Assembly (NCBI GenBank): GCA_902775735.1
Contig: CACYNH010000005.1
Coordinates: 1 to 64,000 of the forward strand
Direction of reading: 5' to 3'
DNA from: an uncultured Erysipelotrichaceae bacterium
GTDB lineage: Bacteria > Bacillota_I > Bacilli_A > Erysipelotrichales > Erysipelotrichaceae
Length of the DNA stretch: 64,000 bases
Below are positions 21,689-29,427 of this stretch, in pieces; positions within the stretch are counted from its first letter, which is position 1, and the number at the start of each line of letters is the position of its first letter. Made by a program: the position numbers and the translations under genes. The notes under the pieces were generated by a model. That model was given only the letters and a program-made list of their open reading frames with translations, ran no database searches and had not been told where the DNA came from.

Positions 21689-22405
21689 TCAGAAAATATA
21701 TGTCCAGATCACCGCGATGATCACTGCCGGTAACATATTCGCCACCCGGAATGTTCTGTCCTTTAGCAGATTGACGCCCACACAGAAGATCAGCACCGAG
21801 CCGACCAGGGAAAGATTTGTGATCGCCGCCTGTGATAATAGAGGCGCCACAAGTCTGGCAAGAAGCGTCACCGAACCCTGCAGGACAAAGACGGGAATCG
21901 CCGAGAAGATCGCGCCTTTGCCAAGAGAAGCGGCCATGACCATGATGATGACAAAGTCGAGTACTGCCTTCATCGCCAGCGTTTCATAATTGCCGGTCAG
22001 CCCGTCCTGGATCGATCCGACGATCGCCATCGCCCCGATGCATACAGTCAGGGATGCAGTCACAAAGGCGGAGACAAACTGTGCGTCCTTCGCATTGCCG
22101 GTTTTCTGCCTGAGCCATTCGCCGAAGCTGATGAACCTGCCGTCGATATCAAGGAACTCACCGATCAGTGAGCCGATGGCCAGGGAGATGATCATCATCA
22201 TCGAGCCTTCCATTGAGACTGTGTTTCCCTCAATGTGAATCATATTGCCGATGGTTCCGGAAATCCCGACAAACAATACCGCCACGGCGTTGGCTTTATT
22301 CAGGATTTCCCGGTAGTTTTCCTTCAGCCACCTTCCGGATACCATTCCCAGCAGGCCGCCGGCGACAATCGCGCCGGTATTAATAAAAGTCCCCATTCCA
22401 GTCAT
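21689..22405 (-). CDS. DUF554 family membrane protein
   Basis: Polytopic membrane protein of the DUF554 (YdfK/YqgA) family; function unknown, transport has been suggested. About 238 aa with six or seven predicted membrane segments. The start is typical (MGTFINTGAIVAGGLLG) and the repeated GSLIGEFLDIDGRF motif is present. Whether translation starts at 22405 or 22396 is unclear because neither has a convincing RBS. Confidence 0.85.
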   Translation of the reverse strand: MTGMGTFINTGAIVAGGLLGMVSGRWLKENYREILNKANAVAVLFVGISGTIGNMIHIEGNTVSMEGSMMMIISLAIGSLIGEFLDIDGRFISFGEWLRQKTGNAKDAQFVSAFVTASLTVCIGAMAIVGSIQDGLTGNYETLAMKAVLDFVIIMVMAASLGKGAIFSAIPVFVLQGSVTLLARLVAPLLSQAAITNLSLVGSVLIFCVGVNLLKDRTFRVANMLPAVIIAVIWTYIF

Positions 22406-22463
22406 ACGAGATACCGTCACTTTCAACAAACGGTATTGTACGCTTTGAAACGGGGACTTTCAA

Positions 22464-23168
22464 TCAGAGAACACAGAGATATTCCATCATGACAATCAGA
22501 TGGCAGAGGCTTCCGGCGAGCACGAAACAATGGAAGATTTCATGGCAGCCGAAGACTTCCGAGGTGATGAATTTCGGTTTGACCGCGTAGAAGACGGCGC
22601 CGATGCTGTAGAGGATTCCCCCTGCCGCAAGCCACGCGACCCCGCCCGCTCCGATCGCTTCAACAATCGAAGGAATCGAGAACACGCACATCCATCCCAT
22701 GACGGTATAGATCACGGAAGAAACCCATTTCGGACATGTCACCCAGCAGAATTTGAAGATCATGCCGGCCAGCGCAGTCGTATAGATCACCGCCAGCAGA
22801 AGCGGTCCGCATGTATGTCTGAGCGCGACCAGACAGACCGGCGTGTAGCTGCCGGCAATGAGCAGGAAGATGCTCATGTGATCGGTCTTTTTCAGAATCA
22901 GGTTGGCCTTTTCGGATATGTTGAAGGCGTGGTAGCTGAAGGAAGCCCCATAGAGCAGGATCATGCTTAACATGAAGACGGCATAGGAAGCTAATGAAAT
23001 CACATCCGCCCCGCACAGCGAGGCGCGGATGAGAAGAACCGGCATCATGACAATGGCGCCGATGAAGCCGAACAGATGAGTCAAAGCGCTCCATTTGTCC
23101 TTGAGCCGGAAATGAAAGACCGGCTCCTCATGAATATTCATGGAATCAGGCATATATAATGTTGACAT
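22464..23168 (-). CDS. trhA: Hemolysin III / TrhA family membrane protein
   Basis: Seven-segment membrane protein of the hemolysin III/PAQR family, linked in bacteria to membrane energetics. The 234-aa protein carries the conserved metal-site residues: SFSYHAF, DHMSIFLLIAGSYTP and the C-terminal HEIFHCFVLAGSLCH. RBS GGAGG lies 5 nt before the ATG. It is divergent from a DUF1836 regulator gene with shared operator-like repeats between them. Confidence 0.9.
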   Translation of the reverse strand: MSTLYMPDSMNIHEEPVFHFRLKDKWSALTHLFGFIGAIVMMPVLLIRASLCGADVISLASYAVFMLSMILLYGASFSYHAFNISEKANLILKKTDHMSIFLLIAGSYTPVCLVALRHTCGPLLLAVIYTTALAGMIFKFCWVTCPKWVSSVIYTVMGWMCVFSIPSIVEAIGAGGVAWLAAGGILYSIGAVFYAVKPKFITSEVFGCHEIFHCFVLAGSLCHLIVMMEYLCVL

Positions 23169-23199
23169 ATAAACCTCCGGATATTTTCAATCTTATGAT

Positions 23200-23216
23200 C
23201 GGTTATTGATTAACCG
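23200..23216. promoter_or_regulatory. Operator-like inverted repeat 1
   Basis: CGGTTATTGATTAACCG, perfect 6-bp arms with a 5-bp spacer. It lies just downstream of the predicted trhA transcription start. Confidence 0.7.
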
Positions 23217-23227
23217 TTTCTGTTACT

Positions 23228-23256
23228 ATATTATCGGTTATTCATTAACCTGTCAA
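23228..23256 (-). promoter_or_regulatory. trhA promoter with operator-like repeat 2 in its spacer
   Basis: Consensus -35 TTGACA (23256-23251), 17-bp spacer, -10 TAATAT (23233-23228). The spacer (23250-23234) is almost entirely the inverted repeat CGGTTATTCATTAACCT at 23235-23251, so a bound protein would exclude RNA polymerase. Confidence 0.75.
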
Positions 23257-23274
23257 GAGTTCCGGATATTTTGT

Positions 23275-23303
23275 TTGACGTTAACCGATATCTTTACTAC
23301 AAT
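23275..23303 (+). promoter_or_regulatory. DUF1836 promoter with operator half-site 3 in its spacer
   Basis: -35 TTGACG (23275-23280), 17-bp spacer, -10 TACAAT (23298-23303). The spacer opens with TTAACCGAT (23281-23289), matching a half-site of the upstream repeats. The -10 ends 6 nt before the ATG at 23310, which predicts leaderless mRNA. The repeat centres are about 35 bp apart. Confidence 0.7.
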
Positions 23304-23309
23304 GAAGCC

Positions 23310-23810
23310 ATGAATGAACAGAATTATATGAAAGAAGCCCTCGGCAGCTTCGCGATGCCTTCCTATGAACAGATTCCCGACGTCGGGCTGTATCTTGAGC
23401 AGGTGGCCAGATTCATCAACAGTTTCCTGACCGCATATCCGGAAATGACCGTCACCCCGTCGATGATCTCCAACTATGCCAAGCAGAAGCTCATCGCCCG
23501 CGTCAACAAAAAAACCTATACCCGTGAGCAGATCGCGGCGTTAATCATGATCGCCCTTTCCAAGACTGTGATCTCCATTGAGCATGTCAGGCTCATGCTG
23601 GAGGAACTGCGGGAAACGGATGAGTCGCTTGAAAAAGCCTACACCCTTTTCGCAGGCTCATTAACGGACGTTCTGCACAGCCTTGGCGACAATGACACGT
23701 ACATTGCCCCGGGCGCGGAAAGCGATACCGGCAGGATGATGAAAAATATCGTCATCGCCATCGCCCACAAAATGTATCTTGAGAAGTATTTTGAAACACG
23801 CTCCTCGTAA
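23310..23810 (+). CDS. DUF1836 family protein, likely transcription regulator
   Basis: A 166-aa DUF1836 protein (PF08876), a family with a MerR-like helix-turn-helix. The segment TVTPSMISNYAKQKLIARVNK (about residues 46-65) has the look of the DNA-binding helix-turn-helix. The start at 23310 is chosen because the promoter -10 ends 6 nt before it; the frame is open further upstream, but that region is promoter. No Shine-Dalgarno is seen. Its position opposite trhA with repeats in both promoters suggests that it represses trhA and itself; this is inference. Confidence 0.82.
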   Translation: MNEQNYMKEALGSFAMPSYEQIPDVGLYLEQVARFINSFLTAYPEMTVTPSMISNYAKQKLIARVNKKTYTREQIAALIMIALSKTVISIEHVRLMLEELRETDESLEKAYTLFAGSLTDVLHSLGDNDTYIAPGAESDTGRMMKNIVIAIAHKMYLEKYFETRSS

Positions 23811-23825
23811 TGGAGCGTGTTTTCA
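23797..23825 (+). terminator. Terminator of the DUF1836 gene
   Basis: AACACGCTCC / GGAGCGTGTT stem overlapping the stop codon, then TTC. Confidence 0.75.
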
Positions 23826-23830
23826 ATTGA

Positions 23831-23857
23831 AAAGACCCCGCCTGTTCAGCGGAGTCA
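23831..23857 (-). terminator. Terminator of the zinc-ribbon membrane protein gene
   Basis: Minus-strand stem GACTCCGC / GCGGGGTC followed by TTTTC. Confidence 0.6.
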
Positions 23858-23881
23858 GCTGGAATAATTTGTATAAGAGTT

Positions 23882-25210
23882 TTAACGCAGTTTTCTGCCG
23901 CAGTGGATGCAGAAACGCATTTCCGGATCCGGAATCCTTGTGCCGCATTGCGGGCAGAAGCGCAGCGCCGCGGGAGCAGATACAGAGACTTCCTCCTTAA
24001 CGGTTTCCGGAACCTGTGTTTCTTCTGTTTTATCTGAATCAGTGACCTCTTCAGCAAACGGCACCGCACGCTCTGCCGGAGCTTCCGCTTCAGGAAGATC
24101 TGCCGGCGGATCAAGGGTCAGAACGATTTCTTCAGGCTGTGCAGGCAGGTCGTTTTCAGCAGGCTCATCACTGTAACTCTCTGTGATTTCTTCCGCTGTC
24201 TCTGCCGCTTCAGCCGCAGGTTCTTCATTGACGTTTTCAATGACTTCTTCCGCCGCTTCCGGAAGCACGTCAGTGACGGGTTCTTCAGCAGCAGTTTCTT
24301 CAATGACAGGCTCAGTCACAGGCATTGATTCCGCAGGCTCTTCATAAACCGGCTGTGTTTCTTCAATCACAGGTTCCTCTGCAGGTTTGAGGGCGTTGAT
24401 GGAAGCTTCGGTTTCCTTTAACAGCGCCTCCAGTTCATCGGCCTCTTCCTTTGCCGGTTCATCGGCTGTCATAAAGACAGATGAAGGTGCGGGTTCAGGT
24501 TCTTTTGCTGTTTCTTCAGGCGTCAAGAATACTGGCGCTTCTGTTTCCGGTCTGCTTTGAGGTTCAGCAGCCGGTTCGCTCTTCACAGGTTCATCCTGCC
24601 ATTCATCCTCATCGTCTTCATCTTCATAGGGTTCCTGGATATCGACGGACTGATAAAGATGGCGGCGTTTCATGTAATAGATGACATTGAAAATGAAGTA
24701 AAGCAGCGAGAAAACTCCTAAAAGGACAAGCGTCACTTTTAAGGCTGTGATGATACCCGGCGTAATCTGGATGGTTTTGCCGGTGCGTGCCTGGTAATAC
24801 TGGGCGGCGGTGACAATCCCGCCTCTTGTAAAGCCGTATTCCCATGCCAGCCAGATTGAGGCGATACTCATGAGCAGCTGAACAGCCAGATAAGCGATCC
24901 AGCATTTCCAGCTGTGGCTGCGCCAGCGGATGGAACCGGTCCAGGCTAACAGGACCAGGACGAAGAGCAGCAGAGTGCCCGCCAGGACAGCGACCACCGG
25001 CCAGAAGTACGCCCCAAGGTGGAAAACGTCGGTTCCGGCCAGCGTGAGCCAGCTTTTCAGCTCACCGTTTGTCCATGATAAATCGAATCCGAAAAGATCC
25101 GCGAACATTGAAATCAGGTTATAGCCGTAATAGAGAATGGCAGCCGGCATTCCGATAAACTGCAGGAAGCGGTGCCATTTCAGCTTCGGCTTCTGTCTGG
25201 TAACGGTCAT
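23882..25210 (-). CDS. Membrane protein with acidic linker and C-terminal zinc ribbon
   Basis: A 442-aa protein that I cannot assign to a named family. Residues about 1-180 hold four membrane segments (around 18-38, 55-85, 95-120, 155-180). Residues about 190-400 are a low-complexity linker extremely rich in Glu, Pro and Ala with repeated EEPV/EETA units. The end is a double zinc ribbon CPQCG...CIHCG (about 418-442). The start has RBS GGGAGG. The linker is probably disordered and presents the zinc ribbon in the cytosol. Single-gene unit with its own -10 (TATAAT). Confidence 0.75.
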   Translation of the reverse strand: MTVTRQKPKLKWHRFLQFIGMPAAILYYGYNLISMFADLFGFDLSWTNGELKSWLTLAGTDVFHLGAYFWPVVAVLAGTLLLFVLVLLAWTGSIRWRSHSWKCWIAYLAVQLLMSIASIWLAWEYGFTRGGIVTAAQYYQARTGKTIQITPGIITALKVTLVLLGVFSLLYFIFNVIYYMKRRHLYQSVDIQEPYEDEDDEDEWQDEPVKSEPAAEPQSRPETEAPVFLTPEETAKEPEPAPSSVFMTADEPAKEEADELEALLKETEASINALKPAEEPVIEETQPVYEEPAESMPVTEPVIEETAAEEPVTDVLPEAAEEVIENVNEEPAAEAAETAEEITESYSDEPAENDLPAQPEEIVLTLDPPADLPEAEAPAERAVPFAEEVTDSDKTEETQVPETVKEEVSVSAPAALRFCPQCGTRIPDPEMRFCIHCGRKLR

Positions 25211-25273
25211 AAATACCTCCCGTGATAAATCTTTTGAACATTCCTATTATACTTCTTTTCATGTCGCGGAAAT

Positions 25274-25299
25274 GAAAAATGACAGCCAAACGGCTGTCA
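25274..25299 (-). terminator. Terminator of the rpsP-trmD operon
   Basis: Minus-strand TGACAGCC / GGCTGTCA stem followed by TTTTTC, overlapping the trmD stop. Confidence 0.85.
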
Positions 25300-26016
25300 C
25301 TCACAATCCTTAAACTTTTTGAGGATCTTTTTTTCTTCCTCGGTAAACTCGTGTTTGGCGTAAAGATCGGGTCTGACCTTTTCTGTTAAGCGCAGCGACT
25401 GCAGGACGCGCCACTCACGGATTTTGGCGTGGTTGCCGGAAAGAAGAATCTCCGGGACAAGATCGCCTTTATAGTCGGCGGGATGGGTGTACTGGGGATA
25501 TTCAAGAAGCCCGTTCTCATGGGACTCCTCATCCGTGCTGGTATCCCGGATGGAGCCTTTGAGCAGACGGATCACGGAATCCATGATCACCATTGAAGCC
25601 AGTTCGCCTCCGGTCAGAACATAGTCGCCGATCGAGACCAGTTCGTCGACATGTTTGTTGATGCGGGCATCAAGGCCTTCATAATGGCCGCATAACAGGA
25701 TCAGATGATCCTTCTTTGAAAGTTCCCTTGCTTTGGCCTGGGAATACGGCGTGCCGGCCGGACTCATGAGCAGCGTATAGCTGTCTTCGGTTTTCACTGA
25801 ATCCAGAGCGTCAAGAACAGGCTGGCACTTCATGACCATGCCGCTGCCGCCGCCGAACGGCGTGTCGTCGACATGCTTGTAGTTGCCCGGGGCGAAATCG
25901 CGGATCTGCACAAACTCCACTTCAGCCAGTCCCCTTTCAATGGACCTGCCGATAATGGAAGTCTTCAGGAAATTCTCATACATTTCCGGAAACAGGGTCA
26001 ATACGGTAATCTTCAC
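25297..26016 (-). CDS. trmD: tRNA (guanine-37-N1) methyltransferase
   Basis: SAM-dependent m1G37 methylation, needed to prevent frameshifts. The 239-aa SPOUT protein has the trefoil-knot segments LLCGHYEGLDARI (about 105-117) and YVLTGGELASMVI, and the N-terminal ITVLTLFPEMYENF. Its start overlaps the rimM stop by 4 nt. Last gene of rpsP-khpA-rimM-trmD. Confidence 0.97.
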   Translation of the reverse strand: MKITVLTLFPEMYENFLKTSIIGRSIERGLAEVEFVQIRDFAPGNYKHVDDTPFGGGSGMVMKCQPVLDALDSVKTEDSYTLLMSPAGTPYSQAKARELSKKDHLILLCGHYEGLDARINKHVDELVSIGDYVLTGGELASMVIMDSVIRLLKGSIRDTSTDEESHENGLLEYPQYTHPADYKGDLVPEILLSGNHAKIREWRVLQSLRLTEKVRPDLYAKHEFTEEEKKILKKFKDCE

Positions 26017-26522
26017 AGCAATCCCTCCACGACATGAATGACAATGGTCTTTTCATCAATGTTCACTTCTTTGATGAAAGCAGGCACATAGGGAATCAGC
26101 GCCTCGCCGCCGTCTTCCTTTTCAATCCTGAGGTAATTGTTGGCGCCGAGTGTTTCCTCGATGTCAATGACTGTTCCGATTGCAGTTCCGTTTTCATCAG
26201 CCGCCTTCAGGCCTCTCAGTTCAGAGCGGTAGTATTCTCCCTCTTTGAGAGGTTTTCTTGATTCCTGATCAATATAGATTTCACATTCTTTATACTGTTC
26301 GACCAGGTTGATATCCTGCATGTCCTTAAAGCTGACAAGCGAAAAGCCCTTGTGGCTGCGGAAAGAAGCCGTGATGAAAGGAAGGTACTTTCCGTCTTTT
26401 AAAACATAGACAGTGTTTCCTTTCTTATAGCGGAGCTCATCAAAATCAGAATAGCTTTTGATTTTCAGTTCTCCCTTAATTCCGAATGTATTGACGATTT
26501 TGCCGATGCAGATATATTCCAT
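26013..26522 (-). CDS. rimM: 16S rRNA processing protein RimM
   Basis: Helps 30S head assembly by binding S19. The 169-aa protein has the N-terminal barrel (IGKIVNTFGIKGELKIK) and the PRC-barrel segment (GEYYRSELRGL...IPYVPAFIKEVN). The start at 26522 gives the conserved N-terminus; an extension to 26564 runs back to the khpA stop and has no RBS. Confidence 0.95.
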   Translation of the reverse strand: MEYICIGKIVNTFGIKGELKIKSYSDFDELRYKKGNTVYVLKDGKYLPFITASFRSHKGFSLVSFKDMQDINLVEQYKECEIYIDQESRKPLKEGEYYRSELRGLKAADENGTAIGTVIDIEETLGANNYLRIEKEDGGEALIPYVPAFIKEVNIDEKTIVIHVVEGLL

Positions 26523-26565
26523 AGTTTTCCCTTTTTTCCAAGAAAAAGGATGCGTGTCACGCATC

Positions 26566-26814
26566 CTAGATCTGTTCGAATTTAATCGTGACTTTCTTGT
26601 CTTCCGCGTGGGAAGCGACAGACATGACCTGGCGCAGTGCCGAAGCCATACTGCCCTTTCTGCCGATCAGACGTGCAATGTCATCGTTATCCGCATAAAC
26701 ATGAAGAACAACTTCACGCTCATTCAGGCTGGGCATGACGCGGACATCAAGATTGTCTTTGTTCTCAACCATCGGCTTGCACAGGTCGAGAAGAACCTTA
26801 TCAAGCTCTGCCAT
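26566..26814 (-). CDS. khpA: KH-domain RNA-binding protein KhpA
   Basis: Small KH protein (82 aa, YlqC family) that pairs with KhpB and binds many RNAs; it is linked to cell elongation control in Gram-positives. The GxxG-type loop appears in DDIARLIGRKGSMASALRQV. It sits between rpsP and rimM as in other Firmicutes, 6 nt after the rpsP stop. Confidence 0.94.
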   Translation of the reverse strand: MAELDKVLLDLCKPMVENKDNLDVRVMPSLNEREVVLHVYADNDDIARLIGRKGSMASALRQVMSVASHAEDKKVTIKFEQI

Positions 26815-26820
26815 GTGAGA

Positions 26821-27105
26821 TTAAGCCTTCTTCTTGGCTGCTTCCTTGGCATCGTGATACTGCTTCATAACACCCTTCTTGGACAGAATGTTACGGACAG
26901 TGTCAGACGGCTGTGCGCCGTTGTTGAGCCACTTAAGTGCCTTTTCAGCGTCGACTTCAACAGTCTCCGGTTCTGTAGTCGGGTTGATCCAGCCGACTGT
27001 TTCGATCTCACGGCCGTCTCTGCGGGCACGTGCGTCGATCGCGACGATACGGTATCTGGGGGCCTTCTTGGCGCCCATTCTCTTCAGACGAAGTTTAACT
27101 GCCAT
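26821..27105 (-). CDS. rpsP: 30S ribosomal protein S16
   Basis: Small-subunit assembly protein. 94 aa, starting with the family hallmark [20 protein letters not shown]. The start at 27105 has AAGGAGG about 8 nt upstream; the longer frame reaches into the promoter. First gene of the operon. Confidence 0.98.
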   Translation of the reverse strand: MAVKLRLKRMGAKKAPRYRIVAIDARARRDGREIETVGWINPTTEPETVEVDAEKALKWLNNGAQPSDTVRNILSKKGVMKQYHDAKEAAKKKA

Positions 27106-27136
27106 AATTTGTTTCCTCCTTGGTTCAGCATGGATG

Positions 27137-27164
27137 ATTATAGCACACAGCAATAAGGTGTCAA
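27137..27164 (-). promoter_or_regulatory. rpsP operon promoter
   Basis: -35 TTGACA (27164-27159), 16-bp spacer, extended -10 TGC-TATAAT (TATAAT at 27142-27137). Near-consensus, so probably strong. The -35 lies inside the 3' arm (minus-strand sense) of the 14-bp inverted repeat at 27153-27186. Confidence 0.8.
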
Positions 27165-27186
27165 GGCAAAAACCTTGACACCTTAT
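27153..27186. repeat. Perfect 14-bp inverted repeat between ffh and rpsP
   Basis: Arms ATAAGGTGTCAAGG and CCTTGACACCTTAT with a CAAAAA loop. In ffh transcripts it forms a hairpin without a following U-tract; on the plus strand a T7 run follows, but no plus-strand gene ends here. It may end ffh transcription imperfectly, and it contains the rpsP -35. Confidence 0.7.
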
Positions 27187-27203
27187 GATTTTTTTCAGCC
27201 GGT

Positions 27204-28637
27204 TCAGAATCTGTATTTTTTCTTGTTTCTGGCCTGGATCTGGCGCATCTGTTCCATCATTTTCGGATCATTCGCGGCGTTTTCCATGTTGTTCATCATC
27301 TTTTCAAGCGATTCTTCGTTGAGGCTGCCGCTTCTGGAAAGCGCGCCGAGCTGGTCCATCTGCTTCTTGACCCGCTGGAACTGGTTGATGAGCTTGTTGA
27401 CGTCATTGACGGTTGTGCCGCTGCCGGCCGCGATTCTCTTCTTCATCGTGCCGCGCAGTTTTTCGGGATGCGCCCTTTCATACGGCGTCATTGACTGGAT
27501 GATCGCCTTGGTGTGCTTCATCGCGTCATTGGCCATTCCTTCATCCAGCATGCCGGCGTACTGGTTCATGCCCGGTAACATCTTCATGATGCCGGAGAGC
27601 GGACCGAGCTTCTGGATCTGCTCGAACTGCTTGAGCATGTCTTCCATCGTGAACTGGCCGTTGAGCATTCTTTCGGCCATCTTCTCGGTTTCTTCCATGT
27701 CCATCTTTTCCTGGGCTCTTTCGACCAGGGAGACGATGTCGCCCATGCCCAGGATTCTGTCGGCCATGCGGTCGGGATGGAAGACGCCCATGTCATCGAG
27801 CTTTTCGCCTTCACCGACGAACTTGACGGGAACGCCTGTGATCTTCTTGACGGAGAGGACGCCGCCGCCTCTGGAGTCGCCGTCGAACTTGGTGACGACA
27901 AGACCTGTCAGAGGAAGCGCCTCATGGAATGCCTGAGCGACGTTGACGATGTCCTGACCGGTCATGGCGTCGACTGTCAGCAGGATTTCATCCGGCTCGA
28001 CATTGACGTTGATGACCTGCAGTTCATTCATCAGCTCTTCATCGATATGCAGACGGCCGGCGGTATCGATAATGACGGTATCGTAGCCGTTTTCACGGGC
28101 ATGGATCATACCTCTGCCGACGGTTTCCTTGGCGCTCTTTTCAACGCCGAGGGAGTAAACGTCGACGCCGATTTCATTGCCGAGTGTCTGCAGCTGTTCA
28201 ATCGCGGCCGGACGGATGACGTCGGCGGCGATCATGAGCACTTTGCGGTTGTTTTTCTCTTTGAAGATTTTTGCGATCTTCGCGGCGGATGTGGTTTTAC
28301 CTGTACCCTGAAGACCGACCATCATGATGGTGGTGACGCCTTCTTCTTTGAAATTGATTCCCGCTTCCTCGGTGCCCAGCAGTTCAATGATCTGATCATG
28401 AACGATCTTGACCAGCTGCTGTCCCGGTTCAACGGAGGAGAGGACGTCCTCGCCTCTTGCCTTTTCCCGGATGTCGTCCAGGAACTGTTTGACGATTCTG
28501 TAGTTTACATCAGCTTCCAGAAGCGCGAGACGCACTTCCTTCAGCATATCTTCCATATTCGCATCGGTCAGTGTGCCCTTGCCGGCCACATTGCGCATCG
28601 CTTTATTCAGTCTTTCACTCAATGAATCAAAAGCCAT
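27204..28637 (-). CDS. ffh: Signal recognition particle GTPase Ffh
   Basis: Binds 4.5S/scRNA and signal sequences for co-translational targeting with FtsY. The 477-aa protein has the N domain, G domain ([15 protein letters not shown] about residue 107, [16 protein letters not shown]) and a Met-rich M domain ending in [19 protein letters not shown]. The usual upstream ylxM is absent; an SSB-like gene lies there instead. Confidence 0.98.
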   Translation of the reverse strand: MAFDSLSERLNKAMRNVAGKGTLTDANMEDMLKEVRLALLEADVNYRIVKQFLDDIREKARGEDVLSSVEPGQQLVKIVHDQIIELLGTEEAGINFKEEGVTTIMMVGLQGTGKTTSAAKIAKIFKEKNNRKVLMIAADVIRPAAIEQLQTLGNEIGVDVYSLGVEKSAKETVGRGMIHARENGYDTVIIDTAGRLHIDEELMNELQVINVNVEPDEILLTVDAMTGQDIVNVAQAFHEALPLTGLVVTKFDGDSRGGGVLSVKKITGVPVKFVGEGEKLDDMGVFHPDRMADRILGMGDIVSLVERAQEKMDMEETEKMAERMLNGQFTMEDMLKQFEQIQKLGPLSGIMKMLPGMNQYAGMLDEGMANDAMKHTKAIIQSMTPYERAHPEKLRGTMKKRIAAGSGTTVNDVNKLINQFQRVKKQMDQLGALSRSGSLNEESLEKMMNNMENAANDPKMMEQMRQIQARNKKKYRF

Positions 28638-28700
28638 AATTTCACCTCGAACAGCACTATTCTACCATACCCTTGAGGTGTTGGGAAATGACTGACAGTT

Positions 28701-28985
28701 TCAGCAGCGTTCGCGGCCGAAAGATACTTTTTCGCCGATCAGCACCGGTTTTCCCTCTTCATCGCTTTCAATGCGCCCGCGCACCACCAGCATGGTGCCG
28801 GGCTCAGCCGCCATGCATTCCATGACGATTCCTTTCCATAAGCGCACGCTCAGCCGGTCTTTTTCCAGAACGCCGTCCGCCCGGCGGAAAGGACGCTCGG
28901 TTTCAACTGTAATCCTGCTGAAATCTTCTCTTGTGTTCTCTGTTGGCGGGCAGAGATACCCGACGATTGTAAAAGTTGCCAGCAT
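28701..28985 (-). CDS. Small SSB-like OB-fold protein
   Basis: A 94-aa protein resembling the N-terminal OB fold of single-stranded DNA-binding proteins: a short first strand (FTIVGYL), FSRITVETERPF, then DRLSVRLWKGIVMECMA and GTMLVVRGRIES. It lacks the disordered tail and the C-terminal DDDIPF-type tip of a true SSB, so it may not recruit replication partners. RBS GGAGG. It lies between ffh and a cysteine-rich membrane protein gene. Confidence 0.7.
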   Translation of the reverse strand: MLATFTIVGYLCPPTENTREDFSRITVETERPFRRADGVLEKDRLSVRLWKGIVMECMAAEPGTMLVVRGRIESDEEGKPVLIGEKVSFGRERC

Positions 28986-29054
28986 TTGTGCCTCCGTGCG
29001 TTATTTTCCGATTCCGCCCTTCTCTTTTCAAAAACGGAAATCCGCGGAATATGA

Positions 29055-29091
29055 GAAAAAAGACAGATCTGTCCGGGACAAATCTGTCTTT
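29055..29091 (-). terminator. Terminator of the Cys-rich membrane protein gene
   Basis: Minus-strand stem AGACAGATTTGTCC / GGACAGATCTGTCT with a T6 tail. Confidence 0.85.
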
Positions 29092-29117
29092 TCAGTGAAT
29101 ATCACGCAAGTTCAGCC

Positions 29118-29324
29118 TCAGCTGAGGTGAAAAAACTGCCTCATCCTGCGCTGAAAGCGCATATGGCGCTGTGCCTTTTTGATATCTCTGCTCCATTTAC
29201 AGGACGGACCGCACCCGCCGCAGTCGCCGGTGCAGGAGTCAAGTCCGTTATCCATGAGATATTTAATACAGATATATACAACGGCAAGTACAGCCGCCAG
29301 TGTGACCAGTGTGCCAAGATTCAT
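29118..29324 (-). CDS. FeoB-associated Cys-rich membrane protein
   Basis: A 68-aa protein with one N-terminal membrane segment (MNLGTLVTLAAVLAVVYICI) and a Cys motif (CTGDCGGCGPSC) before a basic His/Arg-rich tail. It matches the small proteins (PF12669) usually encoded beside feoB, but no feoA/feoB is seen in this window. The start at 29324 has AGGAGG 8 nt upstream. Confidence 0.8.
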   Translation of the reverse strand: MNLGTLVTLAAVLAVVYICIKYLMDNGLDSCTGDCGGCGPSCKWSRDIKKAQRHMRFQRRMRQFFHLS

Positions 29325-29398
29325 GTTTTCTTCCTCCTGCGCTTTCATCATACTGATTCATTGTTCAATGTCAATTAGTTTGCACTAACTTTTATCCT

Positions 29399-29425
29399 GA
29401 AGAAAAGGCACAGCCTGAGCCGTAC
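29399..29425 (-). terminator. Terminator of ftsK
   Basis: Minus-strand AAAGGTACGGC / GGCTGTGCCTTT stem (with G-T pairs) and a TTTTC tail just after the stop. Confidence 0.7.
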
Positions 29426-29427
29426 CT

